The notes under the pieces were generated by a model. The model saw only the letters and a program-made list of their open reading frames with translations, ran no database searches and was not told where the DNA came from. Below, piece after piece: positions 24,020-32,336 of a DNA stretch of 49,952 nt (the stretch's first letter is position 1; every line of letters begins with the position of its first letter). This stretch comes from Oscillospiraceae bacterium (GTDB lineage Bacteria > Bacillota > Clostridia > UMGS1810): the NCBI GenBank assembly GCA_015068825.1, contig SVJU01000015.1, positions 1 to 49,952 on the forward strand. Direction: 5' to 3'. Made by a program: the position numbers and the translations under genes.

Positions 24020-24865
24020 ATGGGATATAAATATAGCTTTGTAGATAACGAAACATATTCTGCAGCCGATGTTAATGAAATTACAAAAAGACTTGTAACA
24101 GACGGAATAGAAGACCCGTTTACAGACGGTGTTCCACATAATTTAAATTGTTTCAACCTTTTAAACAGTAATGCGGCAACCGATGGTATTGTGCCCGAAA
24201 GTGATAAAACTTTAAAAGTTACAAAGGTTTCTGATAAAAAGGTTTCTATAGAAGAGGGGACTGCGTTTTTTAAAAGCGGAGCAACAATTACTGTGGATGT
24301 AAACAAAGTTGAGCTTAGCATAGTACCTGATACAGTAAATTATATTTATGTTGAACATAATCAGGATTTAAACACAATAAAACCTGTATCTTCAATAACT
24401 GAGCCTACAGGCGACTGTGTAATGCTTGCGATTGTTGATGAAAATGGCAATGTTGAAGATAAAAGATATTATGCAGTAGGAAAGCTTCCAAGATATGTAA
24501 GTGGATACGATTTACCAAAATCCATTGATTTTTTGTATTCTGAACCTGGTGTGTATGAAATTGATGTTCAGGGAAAAAATTATAATTATTTTATTATAAA
24601 GGGCGTTACAAGTGATTTATCTCCGAGTGGAATTGAATCAATAGGTTTCTGGACACCGCTTATTCCAAATATTTATACTTATTCAGTTTTTGGAAGTAAA
24701 ATGATATCCAAAGTAAGAGATTCAATGCCAATAAGGGTATGTAACACAAACGGACTTTGTGGGGGAAGTCTTTCGCTTTCGTATGAAGGAAATATTTTAA
24801 CATTAACAATAGAAAGAAAAAATGATTATGCAATAGACGGAAGGCTTGAAATTATTGCAATATAA
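24020..24865 (+). CDS. Tail tip / receptor-binding-region protein, unknown family
   Basis: A 281-residue protein, the last gene of the cluster. The N-terminal part (YSAADVNEITKRLVTDGI ... VSIEEGTAFFKSGATI) resembles baseplate or tail-fibre proteins of clostridial phages. The C-terminal half is beta-rich and may contact the target cell. GGAGGGG precedes the ATG. A strong bidirectional terminator closes the operon 9 bp later. Normally holin and endolysin genes would follow; here the next genes are a stand-alone RNA and chromosomal-type genes. Confidence 0.6.
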   Translation: MGYKYSFVDNETYSAADVNEITKRLVTDGIEDPFTDGVPHNLNCFNLLNSNAATDGIVPESDKTLKVTKVSDKKVSIEEGTAFFKSGATITVDVNKVELSIVPDTVNYIYVEHNQDLNTIKPVSSITEPTGDCVMLAIVDENGNVEDKRYYAVGKLPRYVSGYDLPKSIDFLYSEPGVYEIDVQGKNYNYFIIKGVTSDLSPSGIESIGFWTPLIPNIYTYSVFGSKMISKVRDSMPIRVCNTNGLCGGSLSLSYEGNILTLTIERKNDYAIDGRLEIIAI

Positions 24866-24870
24866 AAACG

Positions 24871-25049
24871 CAAAAACACGGCATTAAAAAATGCCGTGTT
24901 TTTTATATAAAAATACTTTTTTAGGAGAGATGCCGATTCTACCACCTTATCGGAATAATAAAATCGGCAGTATGCTGCGCACCGTGCCCCACAACACAAT
25001 ACGCAACAAGTGAAAAAAGTATAGAAGCAAGCTATATTTAAAATAGATT
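24871..25049 (-). ncRNA. Stand-alone structured RNA candidate (RNA 3)
   Basis: A strong minus-strand promoter and the terminator at 24872-24905 bound about 179 nt with no plausible gene. The ends of the core pair (25013-25022 with 24913-24922, 10 bp). Inside are a 13-bp hairpin with G-U pairs (24995-25007 with 24974-24986) and an 8-bp hairpin (24962-24969 with 24931-24938). This gives a three-way junction. I could not match it to SRP RNA, tmRNA or RNase P; 6S RNA remains possible from the length only. Confidence 0.6.
24872..24905. terminator. Bidirectional terminator of the phage-like cluster and RNA 3
   Basis: An 11-bp perfect stem (24875-24885 with 24890-24900), loop AAAA, with T runs on both strands. 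Confidence 0.85.
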
Positions 25050-25055
25050 GTTAAC

Positions 25056-25084
25056 ATTTTATCATAATTTAAATGTAATGTCAA
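25056..25084 (-). promoter_or_regulatory. Sigma-A promoter of RNA 3
   Basis: On the minus strand, TTGACA (25084-25079), N17, TAAAAT (25061-25056). No minus-strand gene lies downstream before the terminator. Confidence 0.75.
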
Positions 25085-25156
25085 CTTTTATTTTTTGGCC
25101 TATAACATTGTTTTTTGTTAAATATTTTTGGTTGAGTTTGCAATGTTTATAAAAAT

Positions 25157-25604
25157 GGCTCCCTTGTGTAAAGGGAGCTGTCAACAAAGTTGACTGAGGG
25201 ATTGTTTAACTTCATTATCAATAAATATACATACTCCCTCAAAGTTTTTGGTTATATCAAGATTTGATATTCTTATAACTTTTAATCCATATTGTTCTAA
25301 AAACTCTGTTCGCAAAACATCTTTTTCTATTACTTTGTCATCATAATGCCCAGAGCCATCTAATTCAATAACAAGCTTTGCTTTGGCACAGTAAAAATCA
25401 ACAATATATTGTCCTATAACTTTCTGTCTTATAAACCTAATAGGATATTCTCTCAAGTAATCATACCAAAGGCGTTTTTCTTCTTTTGTCATATTCATTC
25501 TTAATGCTTTTGCAAGTGGTACAATTTCTTTGTTGTGTTTATATTTCATTGCAATCCCTCCGAGTTGCTTCGGTGGTCCACCTCCCTTTACACAAGGGAG
25601 GCTT
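25157..25604. mobile_element. Palindromic repeat pair (copy B) enclosing a DUF559 gene
   Basis: Inverted units of about 50 bp at 25157-25205 and 25551-25604 flank a single minus-strand gene. Each unit has an outer AGGCTCCCTT side, a CTCCCTT...AAGGGAG hairpin and an inner GAGGGATTG side. The right unit gives the gene its Shine-Dalgarno (GGAGGG); the left unit encodes its last residues and stop. The same pair with a 46-bp centre occurs at 38209-38362. This looks like a small non-autonomous or nuclease-mobilised element. No target-site duplication is evident. Confidence 0.65.
25181..25549 (-). CDS. DUF559-family endonuclease-like protein
   Basis: A 122-residue protein of the DUF559 group, related to Vsr and restriction-endonuclease folds. 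It shows KEEKRLWYDYLREYP, RQKVIGQYIVDFYC and the core AKLVIELDGSGHYD with likely metal-binding acidic residues, then LEQYGLKVIRISN. I chose ATG 25549 because GGAGGG from the flanking repeat lies 6 bases upstream; the longer frame to 25666 merely translates the repeat. The last seven residues (QSLSQLC) and the stop lie within the opposite repeat. Family function is not established; DNA cleavage is an inference. Confidence 0.8.
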   Translation of the reverse strand: MKYKHNKEIVPLAKALRMNMTKEEKRLWYDYLREYPIRFIRQKVIGQYIVDFYCAKAKLVIELDGSGHYDDKVIEKDVLRTEFLEQYGLKVIRISNLDITKNFEGVCIFIDNEVKQSLSQLC

Positions 25605-25729
25605 TTTAATAGTGTTTTCTTGTAGAATATATTATCATTTTTAGTACTTTTAGTCAACACAATCAACTTTAAAATCTTTTTGAGATGTCAATGAAAAGTC
25701 CGCTTAACAGAAAATCGAGTTATAGGTTT

Positions 25730-27118
25730 CTACATATATTCTAAAAATTCTTCGGCAGTTGATATAATTCCATAGTCGCAAAAATCAAATATTTTTGCAT
25801 CCTTATTGGGATTTACTGCAATTATACATCCTGCTTTCTGGATTGCACAGGTATGCTGAACAAGTCCTTCAATACCAATAGCTACATAAACCTTTGGATT
25901 AACATTTTTACCTGTTAAGCCAACCTGATTTTCATATTTTGCCATTTCCATATCTACAACAGGGCGTGATGCACCAAATCCAAAGCCGTTTTTTTCGGCG
26001 TATTTTTTTATATCGTTAATAACATCTTTAGCACCCCTGCCAACCGAAATTATAACATCGTTTTCGGTATTCTCACTTATTCTTACCGTTGCAAGTGCAG
26101 GTTTTGTGGTGCATTTTATTTTTGCAATAACATCACCGCCAAGTGCAGGACGGTACATAAAAAGGTCACTACCGTCTGTTTCTAAAAGTGTGCAGTCTGC
26201 GCAAAGGCCTGTGTTTAGCCTAACCTGAACTAATGGAGCATATTTTCTGCCCCAGAAATTTGCAGGGAAAAGTATTGCATCAACCTTTTCATTTTTGGCT
26301 TTTTCGGCTATTTTATCAATGTCGTCTTCGCTAAACTTAATAATGTTTTCGCCAATGGATTTTGCAATTTCTGTCGCCTTATCTCCAACTGCCCAAACAT
26401 TTTCGAGCTTTTTTTCGGCAGGTGGAATTTCTATTTTTTTGCGTTCCTTTTTTTGCTCATCAGCTAAAATTTGTTTAAATTCTTCTGGCTTAATAAATTT
26501 ACATTTTCTTTTGCCTGTTTCATTCTGAAAGCTTTTAACAACCTGTGTAGGTGAGCCTTTTAGTCCGCATTTCGATTTATCAACACCAAGTGTATCGGCA
26601 TTTATAATTTCAATTTCCTTTTCCTTCTGCCCAATTCTTGGAAATCTTAAATTATTAATCCTGTCAACGCAAATAACTGCAGGAAAGCTGACACTTTCAT
26701 CACCCATACGGCTTTTGGCACTTATTTTTGTGTCAGTAATTTCTTTTATTTCCATAATGTTTGTAATAAGAGAATATCCTAAAATTTCAGAAAGACAAGG
26801 TCCTACCTGACCTGTGTCGCCGTCAATGCTTTGTCGTCCGCAAATTATAAGGTCGGGTGCTATTTTTTTGATATCCTCAGAAAGAACATAGCTTGTTGCA
26901 AGAGTATCGGAGCCTGCAAAAATGTTATCGCACAAAAGATGAACTTTTATGTTTAAACCAAGCCTTGAAAGCCTTTTTAACGGGTCAATTGCCCTTTCTC
27001 TTCCCATACATACTATGTAAATTTCGTCAGCATCCATATTAAGTGCACACTCAAGCGCACATTCATCAAAAGGATTTATTTCGCCGTTTATTTCTTTAAC
27101 GCAAACAACAATTTTCAT
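25730..27118 (-). CDS. Fused electron transfer flavoprotein EtfB-EtfA
   Basis: A single 462-residue polypeptide joining both ETF subunits. Residues 1-215 are EtfB-like (MKIVVCVKEI, then GRQSIDGDTGQVGP at about 94-107). A charged linker follows, then an EtfA-like part from about 240 with the FAD domain at 382-462 (GASRPVVD, VGLTGKNVNPKVYVAIGI, IQKAGCIIAVN). Normal ETFs have separate subunits totalling about 590 residues, so the alpha domain I is shortened. The DGDTxQVGP signature is typical of bifurcating-type EtfB. It ends the catabolic operon and probably takes electrons from the FAD oxidase/[4Fe-4S] pair upstream. Confidence 0.85.
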   Translation of the reverse strand: MKIVVCVKEINGEINPFDECALECALNMDADEIYIVCMGRERAIDPLKRLSRLGLNIKVHLLCDNIFAGSDTLATSYVLSEDIKKIAPDLIICGRQSIDGDTGQVGPCLSEILGYSLITNIMEIKEITDTKISAKSRMGDESVSFPAVICVDRINNLRFPRIGQKEKEIEIINADTLGVDKSKCGLKGSPTQVVKSFQNETGKRKCKFIKPEEFKQILADEQKKERKKIEIPPAEKKLENVWAVGDKATEIAKSIGENIIKFSEDDIDKIAEKAKNEKVDAILFPANFWGRKYAPLVQVRLNTGLCADCTLLETDGSDLFMYRPALGGDVIAKIKCTTKPALATVRISENTENDVIISVGRGAKDVINDIKKYAEKNGFGFGASRPVVDMEMAKYENQVGLTGKNVNPKVYVAIGIEGLVQHTCAIQKAGCIIAVNPNKDAKIFDFCDYGIISTAEEFLEYM

Positions 27119-27144
27119 AATAAATAAAATTCCTTTCGGTAAAT

Positions 27145-28614
27145 TTATCTGTTATTGTAAATAGGTGCAAGAGCGTCGTGAATTTTTTTGTAATCTTCAT
27201 AAAGCTCAAGATATTTTTTGTGATTTTCTAAGTTTGGAATAGTTTCGCTTACCTTTACAGAGCATTTTTTAACTGCATCTTCAAAAGACGGGAACACGCC
27301 TGTTGCAACACCTGCAACCATAGCACTTCCAAAAGATGAGTCGGAGTTGTTTGTGGTGATAAGCTTAAAGTTTAGCATATCAGAAACAATCTGGCGCCAT
27401 AAAGGACTTGCACTGCCACCACCGATTGCAGTAGCTGTATCGCCCATTTCAATGCCTATTTCTTCAATAGCCTTTTTGCAGTCTAAAAGTGAGAATGCAA
27501 CGCCCTCTAAAACTGCTCTGTTAAAGTGGCCTTTTGTGTGAGATGAACGAACACCTGTAAAGCTTGCGCAAAGGCTTGGGTCCTGATGAGGTGTAAGTTC
27601 TCCGTTTAAATACGGATGATACATAAGACCATCACAACCAAGAGGAGCTTCTTTAGCGGCGGTGTCTAAGTCTTTATAATCGCCACCAAAGGTATCACGA
27701 TACCATCTGTAAGATGATGCGCACGCTTTTGTTGCAGTTCCCGGATACCATAAATCATCCACAAGGTGTGAATAGTTTACAAGATTTTTGTCAGGATATG
27801 ATTTATCGGTAACAATACAAATTCTGCCTGCAGTTGCAAGCTTTAAGGTCATCTGACCTTTTTTAACCGCACCTGAAGCATAAACCTCCATAACAGTATC
27901 GGTTGAACCTACAATTACCTTCATACCTTCCAAAAGGCCTGTTTCTTCGCTTGCCTTTTTTGTGATAAATCCTGCAATATCAGTAGGCTTTTTAACCTTG
28001 GGCATATCGTTTATGTCAAGCCCTGCAAGGTCTAAAAGCTCTTTTGACCACGAAAGTGTGTTAAAATCAAAAAGCATGCTTCCTTCTGCTTCGATAAAAT
28101 CGGTTGCATAGTCACCGCAAAGCTTATGTCTTACATAGTCTTTTGCAAAAAGCACTTTTTTGATTTTTTTAAATTCTTCCGGCATATTGTTTTTAACCCA
28201 CATAATCTGAGGAAGTGTCCAGATTGTGCCTGGGTTATGAAGAGCGCTTTTAAATATTAAATAGCCATAATTTTCTTTTAAATAGTTAACTTCTTTAACG
28301 CATCTTGTATCTGTCCAGTAAATTGCGGGCATAACAGGGTTAAAGTCATCATCCATTAAAACTGCGGTATGAGTTGCCGCATCAAGACAAAGCGCTGTGA
28401 TATCACTTGCATCAACACCGCTTTTTTCTAAAATTTTGTTAATTCCCACTTTAACAGCATCATACCAGTCGTCAGGATTTTGCTCGGCATAACCCATTTT
28501 AGGATAGCTTGTGGGATATTCTGTGGTAGCAGTAGCAACAACAATGCCATCGTGCGATAAAAGTGTAGCTTTTGATGCACCGCCGCCAAAGTCAATACCA
28601 AGTAAATATTTCAT
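27145..28614 (-). CDS. FGGY-family carbohydrate kinase (xylulokinase-like)
   Basis: A 489-residue ATP-dependent sugar kinase. The N-terminus LLGIDFGGGASKATLL is the phosphate-1 motif. IYWTDTR and, in the second domain, AIGGGSASPLWRQIVSDM are the conserved FGGY blocks. The length is standard. It lies 26 bp before the ETF gene. A 10-bp hairpin (28660-28703) separates it from iolB. FGGY kinases act on keto-sugars such as xylulose, ribulose or fuculose; together with the isomerase at 33788 it could form an isomerase-kinase pair, but the substrate is unknown. Confidence 0.88.
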   Translation of the reverse strand: MKYLLGIDFGGGASKATLLSHDGIVVATATTEYPTSYPKMGYAEQNPDDWYDAVKVGINKILEKSGVDASDITALCLDAATHTAVLMDDDFNPVMPAIYWTDTRCVKEVNYLKENYGYLIFKSALHNPGTIWTLPQIMWVKNNMPEEFKKIKKVLFAKDYVRHKLCGDYATDFIEAEGSMLFDFNTLSWSKELLDLAGLDINDMPKVKKPTDIAGFITKKASEETGLLEGMKVIVGSTDTVMEVYASGAVKKGQMTLKLATAGRICIVTDKSYPDKNLVNYSHLVDDLWYPGTATKACASSYRWYRDTFGGDYKDLDTAAKEAPLGCDGLMYHPYLNGELTPHQDPSLCASFTGVRSSHTKGHFNRAVLEGVAFSLLDCKKAIEEIGIEMGDTATAIGGGSASPLWRQIVSDMLNFKLITTNNSDSSFGSAMVAGVATGVFPSFEDAVKKCSVKVSETIPNLENHKKYLELYEDYKKIHDALAPIYNNR

Positions 28615-28659
28615 AGTGTATTTTCCTTTATATAAAATAGATTTTTTTCATTTTATCAA

Positions 28660-28703
28660 ATAATCCTGCAACCTGCAAGTAGAGTTTGCAAGCGCAGGAT
28701 TAT
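28660..28703 (-). terminator. Intra-operon hairpin
   Basis: A 10-bp stem (28660-28669 with 28694-28703) with an inner TTGCA pairing and little T tail on the minus strand. It may attenuate expression of the kinase and ETF relative to the upstream genes. Confidence 0.5.
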
Positions 28704-28715
28704 AAATTTTATAAC

Positions 28716-29507
28716 TTATTTGTTAAGCCAGATATGGTCTTCATCTGTGGTCATATAAAAACCTCTTACAGGACCTGCCATAATCCATAGCATATAGGCT
28801 TTATAACCTGGTGCTGTATGGAATGGATGATATCCTCTTGGGATTTCTACAAAATCACCTGATTTAACTGTGTAAGTTTCATCAATATCGCCTTCTTTGG
28901 TATAAACCTTCTGGATACCAAAGCCTTGTGGCTTATCGTACTCAAAGTAGTAAATTTCTTCTGTATTAGCCTCGGTAGGCATATTCATATCGTCGTGCTT
29001 GTGTGGAGGATAACTTGACCATTGTCCGCCTTCAATAAAAGCTTCGCCAATATAAATTTTATCAGCTTCAACTCTTTCATCAAGAATAAAGTGAGCTTCT
29101 CTTTCCCAACCGGGTTTACCAAGATTTTTAATAACAACATCTTCCGGATTGATAAGCTTAGCTTCAAAGTCTTTTTCGGTAGGACATTTACAAACAGCAA
29201 TGCTAACTTCGCCACTTCCTTCGATTGTAAATTCTGTGTTTCTTGGAACATATACGCTTGTTGCAGCTCCGTCGAATACAGTTTCTCTTTTGCCGATGTT
29301 TTTAAACTCAAAGCCTTTACCTGTAACAGTACATTTTCCGCCTAAAATCAAAAGACCGTATTCTTTGTTTTCTTCATTGTAAACTTTCTTTTCGCCGTCA
29401 TGAAGTTTTACCATATCAATTTCAACCATTTTACATGGTGAATTGTCTTTTGTAATCATTTCTGATTTGCCGTATTTTTTATTCCAGGTTTTTTTCAAAT
29501 TCATCAT
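28716..29507 (-). CDS. iolB: 5-deoxy-glucuronate isomerase (IolB)
   Basis: A 263-residue bicupin. It carries the IolB core YPPHKHDDMNMPTE (metal histidines at about 169 and 171), EEIYYFEY, GFGIQKVY, IPRGYHPFH and PGYKAYMLWIMAGPVRGF, ending in DEDHIWL. IolB converts 5-deoxy-glucuronate to 2-deoxy-5-keto-gluconate in inositol catabolism. I chose ATG 29507 because AGGAG lies 7 bases upstream; the GTG at 29513 is too close. It overlaps the PfkB gene by 29 bp. The inositol genes iolG, iolE, iolD and iolA are absent from the window, so the source of its substrate is unclear. Confidence 0.92.
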   Translation of the reverse strand: MMNLKKTWNKKYGKSEMITKDNSPCKMVEIDMVKLHDGEKKVYNEENKEYGLLILGGKCTVTGKGFEFKNIGKRETVFDGAATSVYVPRNTEFTIEGSGEVSIAVCKCPTEKDFEAKLINPEDVVIKNLGKPGWEREAHFILDERVEADKIYIGEAFIEGGQWSSYPPHKHDDMNMPTEANTEEIYYFEYDKPQGFGIQKVYTKEGDIDETYTVKSGDFVEIPRGYHPFHTAPGYKAYMLWIMAGPVRGFYMTTDEDHIWLNK

Positions 29508-30408
29508 ATCCACGCTCCTTTAAGAAATTAAGTGTTTCTTCATAAGTGGGAACGGCGGCTCTTGAACCCATTTTGGTACATTTTAAAGCCGATACCGCAC
29601 TTGAGAAGATTGCTGAATCATAATAATTATAACCTTTATTTACGCTAAATGCAAATGCTCCGTGAAAAACGTCGCCAGAGCCATTTGAATCAACTGCGTC
29701 AACTAAGAATGCAGGATATCTTGTAACCTTTTCTCCGTCGTAAATCATTCCGCCTTCTTTACCGTTTGTAATAACAATAATTTCGGGATGATATTTTTCA
29801 AAAAGAATTTTTGCTGCATCCTCATCATTGTCGGTTTTTGTTAAGCCAAGTGCAAACTCATAAGATGGAATTAAAATATCTGTTAAAGCAACAAGCTCTT
29901 CAATTCCTTCGTAAAGTCCGCCTGCATCAAGTAAAACCTTTGTACCGTTTTCTTTTGCAATTTTAGCTCCTTCTATGGCAGCTTTTAATTCGTTACCATC
30001 AACCATAAGAACATTTGCGCTTTTTACTGCTTCAATCTGCTTATCAGAAAGTGAAAGTGCAGGTACAGTTCCTCTATGGAAAACAATTGTTCTTGATGCG
30101 GTTTTGTTATTTAGCATAACTACTGAAAAGAATGTATCAAAACCGGGTTTGATAGTTATTAAATCGGTTGAAACATTATACTTTTCAAAATCTTTAATCA
30201 AAAAGCCAGCTTTGTCGTCATCGGTCATAGCACCAATAAAAGATGCAGTTGCACCAAGCTTTGATGCGGCAACAAGGCCCGTTGCACACGGGCCGCCACC
30301 TGCCACTTTAACGCTGTCGGCTTTTAGTTTTGTATCTTCGGGGGGGAAATCAGGTAAAACCATCAGTGTATCATAAACGTTTGCACCGATGCCAACTATA
30401 TTACTCAT
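29479..30408 (-). CDS. PfkB-family sugar kinase (IolC-like position)
   Basis: A 309-residue ribokinase-family kinase. The N-terminal GGGPCATGLVAASKLG and the C-terminal DSNGSGDVFHGAF (PfkB signature 2, catalytic Asp in GSGD) are present. It lies between aldolase and iolB genes, as IolC (5-dehydro-2-deoxygluconokinase) would, and overlaps both neighbours (ATGA with the aldolase). Sequence alone does not separate IolC from other PfkB kinases such as KdgK; the assignment as a 2-deoxy-5-keto-gluconate kinase is inference from context. Confidence 0.85.
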   Translation of the reverse strand: MSNIVGIGANVYDTLMVLPDFPPEDTKLKADSVKVAGGGPCATGLVAASKLGATASFIGAMTDDDKAGFLIKDFEKYNVSTDLITIKPGFDTFFSVVMLNNKTASRTIVFHRGTVPALSLSDKQIEAVKSANVLMVDGNELKAAIEGAKIAKENGTKVLLDAGGLYEGIEELVALTDILIPSYEFALGLTKTDNDEDAAKILFEKYHPEIIVITNGKEGGMIYDGEKVTRYPAFLVDAVDSNGSGDVFHGAFAFSVNKGYNYYDSAIFSSAVSALKCTKMGSRAAVPTYEETLNFLKERGYDEFEKNLE

Positions 30409-31244
30409 GCCTTGTTTTCAGCTCCCAATAATTTAATTTTTTCAAGTGCAAGCTTTTTAACGGTTTCAATTGGATGTTTCATAAACAGGTCAATTGCAAG
30501 GCTTCTTGATGGGTCATCAAGAATTTCTTTTGTACCGTCAGCAAACGCACAGCAAACATCTGTACCGATGTTCATTTTTCTGATACCCGCATTTACAGCA
30601 GCTTTTACCTGATCGTCAGGAATACCTGAGCCACCATGAAGAACAAGTGGAATACCGCCTGTTGCTTCTCTTATAGCTTTAACTCTTTCAATGTCAAGCT
30701 TTGGAGGTTTTTTGTAGTGACCGTGAGCATTACCGATTAAAACTGCAAGACATGTAACATTTGTTCTTTTAACAAATTCTGCAGCTTCTTCGGGGCTTGT
30801 AAATTCGTCCATAGCATCGTCGTTTACACTTCCGATGTGGCCAAGCTCACCTTCAACACAAACATCAATAGATTCGCAAATGTCTACAATGTGTTTTGTG
30901 TTTTTAACGTTTTCTTCAAATGGATGAACGCTGCCGTCATACATAATGCCTGTTGCGCCCCAACGAAGAGCTTTTTGTACTTCCATTTCAGAAGGACCAT
31001 GGTCTAAGTGGAAGCAAACAGGAACAGAAGCTTTTCTTGCTGCTGCAACAATTGCAGGGCAAAGGTAGTATCCAACTTCCTCGTTTAAAAGACGTGGATA
31101 AACCTGAATGATAATGGGAGCTTTTGCTTCTTCAGCTGCTTTTACAACACCCATTACAGTTTCTGTGTTATATACATTGAATGCAGGAATGGCAAAATTA
31201 CCTTTTTCTGCTAAATCTATAACGTATTTAAGATTTACAAGCAT
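30405..31244 (-). CDS. Class II fructose-bisphosphate-type aldolase (IolJ/KbaY/GatY-like)
   Basis: A 279-residue zinc-dependent aldolase. The core has FAIPAFNVYNTE, CFHLDHGP with catalytic Asp and zinc His, EGELGHIGS, IGNAHGHYK and LVLHGGSGIP, then the phosphate-binding KMNIGTD. It would split a phosphorylated keto-acid or sugar into DHAP and an aldehyde; next to IolB and a PfkB kinase the best guess is 2-deoxy-5-keto-gluconate-6-phosphate giving DHAP and malonate semialdehyde (IolJ). It overlaps the Fe-S protein gene by 10 bp, and GGAGG lies upstream. Confidence 0.92.
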   Translation of the reverse strand: MLVNLKYVIDLAEKGNFAIPAFNVYNTETVMGVVKAAEEAKAPIIIQVYPRLLNEEVGYYLCPAIVAAARKASVPVCFHLDHGPSEMEVQKALRWGATGIMYDGSVHPFEENVKNTKHIVDICESIDVCVEGELGHIGSVNDDAMDEFTSPEEAAEFVKRTNVTCLAVLIGNAHGHYKKPPKLDIERVKAIREATGGIPLVLHGGSGIPDDQVKAAVNAGIRKMNIGTDVCCAFADGTKEILDDPSRSLAIDLFMKHPIETVKKLALEKIKLLGAENKA

Positions 31245-32323
31245 TCTGCCACAACCTCCTCGATTGTTTTAACTTCTACGCCTTCAGGTTTTGTTTTCTT
31301 AAGCATTACATATTCTGCTGTGTTAGCTGTAACAACAATTTTTGCATTCATATTGATTGCATTTGTCCATCTGTTTTTAGCGACATCTTCAATAGCCTTA
31401 GGCATATATTCATTCATAATAAGGTGACCTGCAAGCATTGTACCTTTTCTGTTAAGAAGCATTTCGTTTACTTTTCCACAAGCAGAAATAATTTCACGAA
31501 CAGGCTCTGTTTCTTCTAAATCTCTTGCAAGAAGGTAGCTGTCCTGAATTGTGTATTCTTTGCCATTGTTTTTAACATTTAATTTACCATCTTTAATTAA
31601 AGAAGCAATAAACTCAGTAAATGTAACAACGTTAGCTTTTAAATCAACGCCCCACTCTTTGTATTCACGTTTCATAACTTTAGCGTCTGCACCGTCGTAG
31701 CATACAACTGTTTTAAATTTTGAAAGTTGTTTTGCACATTCTTTCATAACATCTTTTGTATCTTCAGCAGCACCAACCATAAAGTCCATTGTAAAACCTG
31801 AGTTTGGTTCAGAAGCTAAAACAGTAAAGTCAACGCCGTTGTTTTTAAGTAGGTTTATAGCGTTAATAGCACATTCAGGTGCTTTGTATGTAGCATCTTC
31901 GCCAAGGAATAAAAGTGTATCACTGTCTTTTAAAGAAGCGATAAGCTTTGTAAGGTCATCATTTTTGTCAAGACCATAAATATTTCCTTTAGTGCCTAAG
32001 TTTTCAATCATTTTTGTAATGTATTTTGGAAGTTTGTCTTCAAGTGCTGCAACAAGTCTTGCTTCTTTAGCAAACATAACAGGGTCCCAGCCTGTTGTAC
32101 AGTCAGCAACACAGCCGCCGCAAAGTGAACATTCGTAAACGTTAGCTACGATATCGTCAGAGTATTCAATAGCTTCTCTTGTAACCAAAGAAAGACCAAG
32201 TGCTCTTGCACGAGCAGTATTTCTTTCTAAACCGGTAGCATTACCGATTGGGCAAATATGATGACACATCCAGCAAAAGCGGCATGAATCGATATGTTCT
32301 TTAGATTTTTGTGAAAATTGCAT
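31235..32323 (-). CDS. (Fe-S)-binding oxidoreductase subunit, two [4Fe-4S] clusters
   Basis: A 362-residue protein with two ferredoxin-type motifs, CRFCWMCHHICP (C14, C17, C20, C24) and CSLCGGCVADC (C65, C68, C71, C75). A longer C-terminal region resembles GlcF/HdrD-like proteins. No CCG-type cysteine domain is evident. It probably passes electrons between the FAD oxidase encoded just upstream and the fused ETF. I chose ATG 32323 because GGAGG lies 9 bases upstream; the longer frame to 32347 overlaps the oxidase. It is soluble, with no membrane helix. Confidence 0.83.
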   Translation of the reverse strand: MQFSQKSKEHIDSCRFCWMCHHICPIGNATGLERNTARARALGLSLVTREAIEYSDDIVANVYECSLCGGCVADCTTGWDPVMFAKEARLVAALEDKLPKYITKMIENLGTKGNIYGLDKNDDLTKLIASLKDSDTLLFLGEDATYKAPECAINAINLLKNNGVDFTVLASEPNSGFTMDFMVGAAEDTKDVMKECAKQLSKFKTVVCYDGADAKVMKREYKEWGVDLKANVVTFTEFIASLIKDGKLNVKNNGKEYTIQDSYLLARDLEETEPVREIISACGKVNEMLLNRKGTMLAGHLIMNEYMPKAIEDVAKNRWTNAINMNAKIVVTANTAEYVMLKKTKPEGVEVKTIEEVVAECL

Positions 32324-32336
32324 TCTAATATCCTCC

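Noticed and set aside
24871-25049. Identification of RNA 3 as 6S, SRP or tmRNA
   Set aside because: Length would allow 6S, but I see no diagnostic central bubble, no SRP GGAAG motif and no tmRNA tRNA-like ends.
25550-25666. N-terminal extension of the DUF559 protein
   Set aside because: The added residues only translate the palindromic repeat; the ATG at 25549 has a well-spaced GGAGGG.
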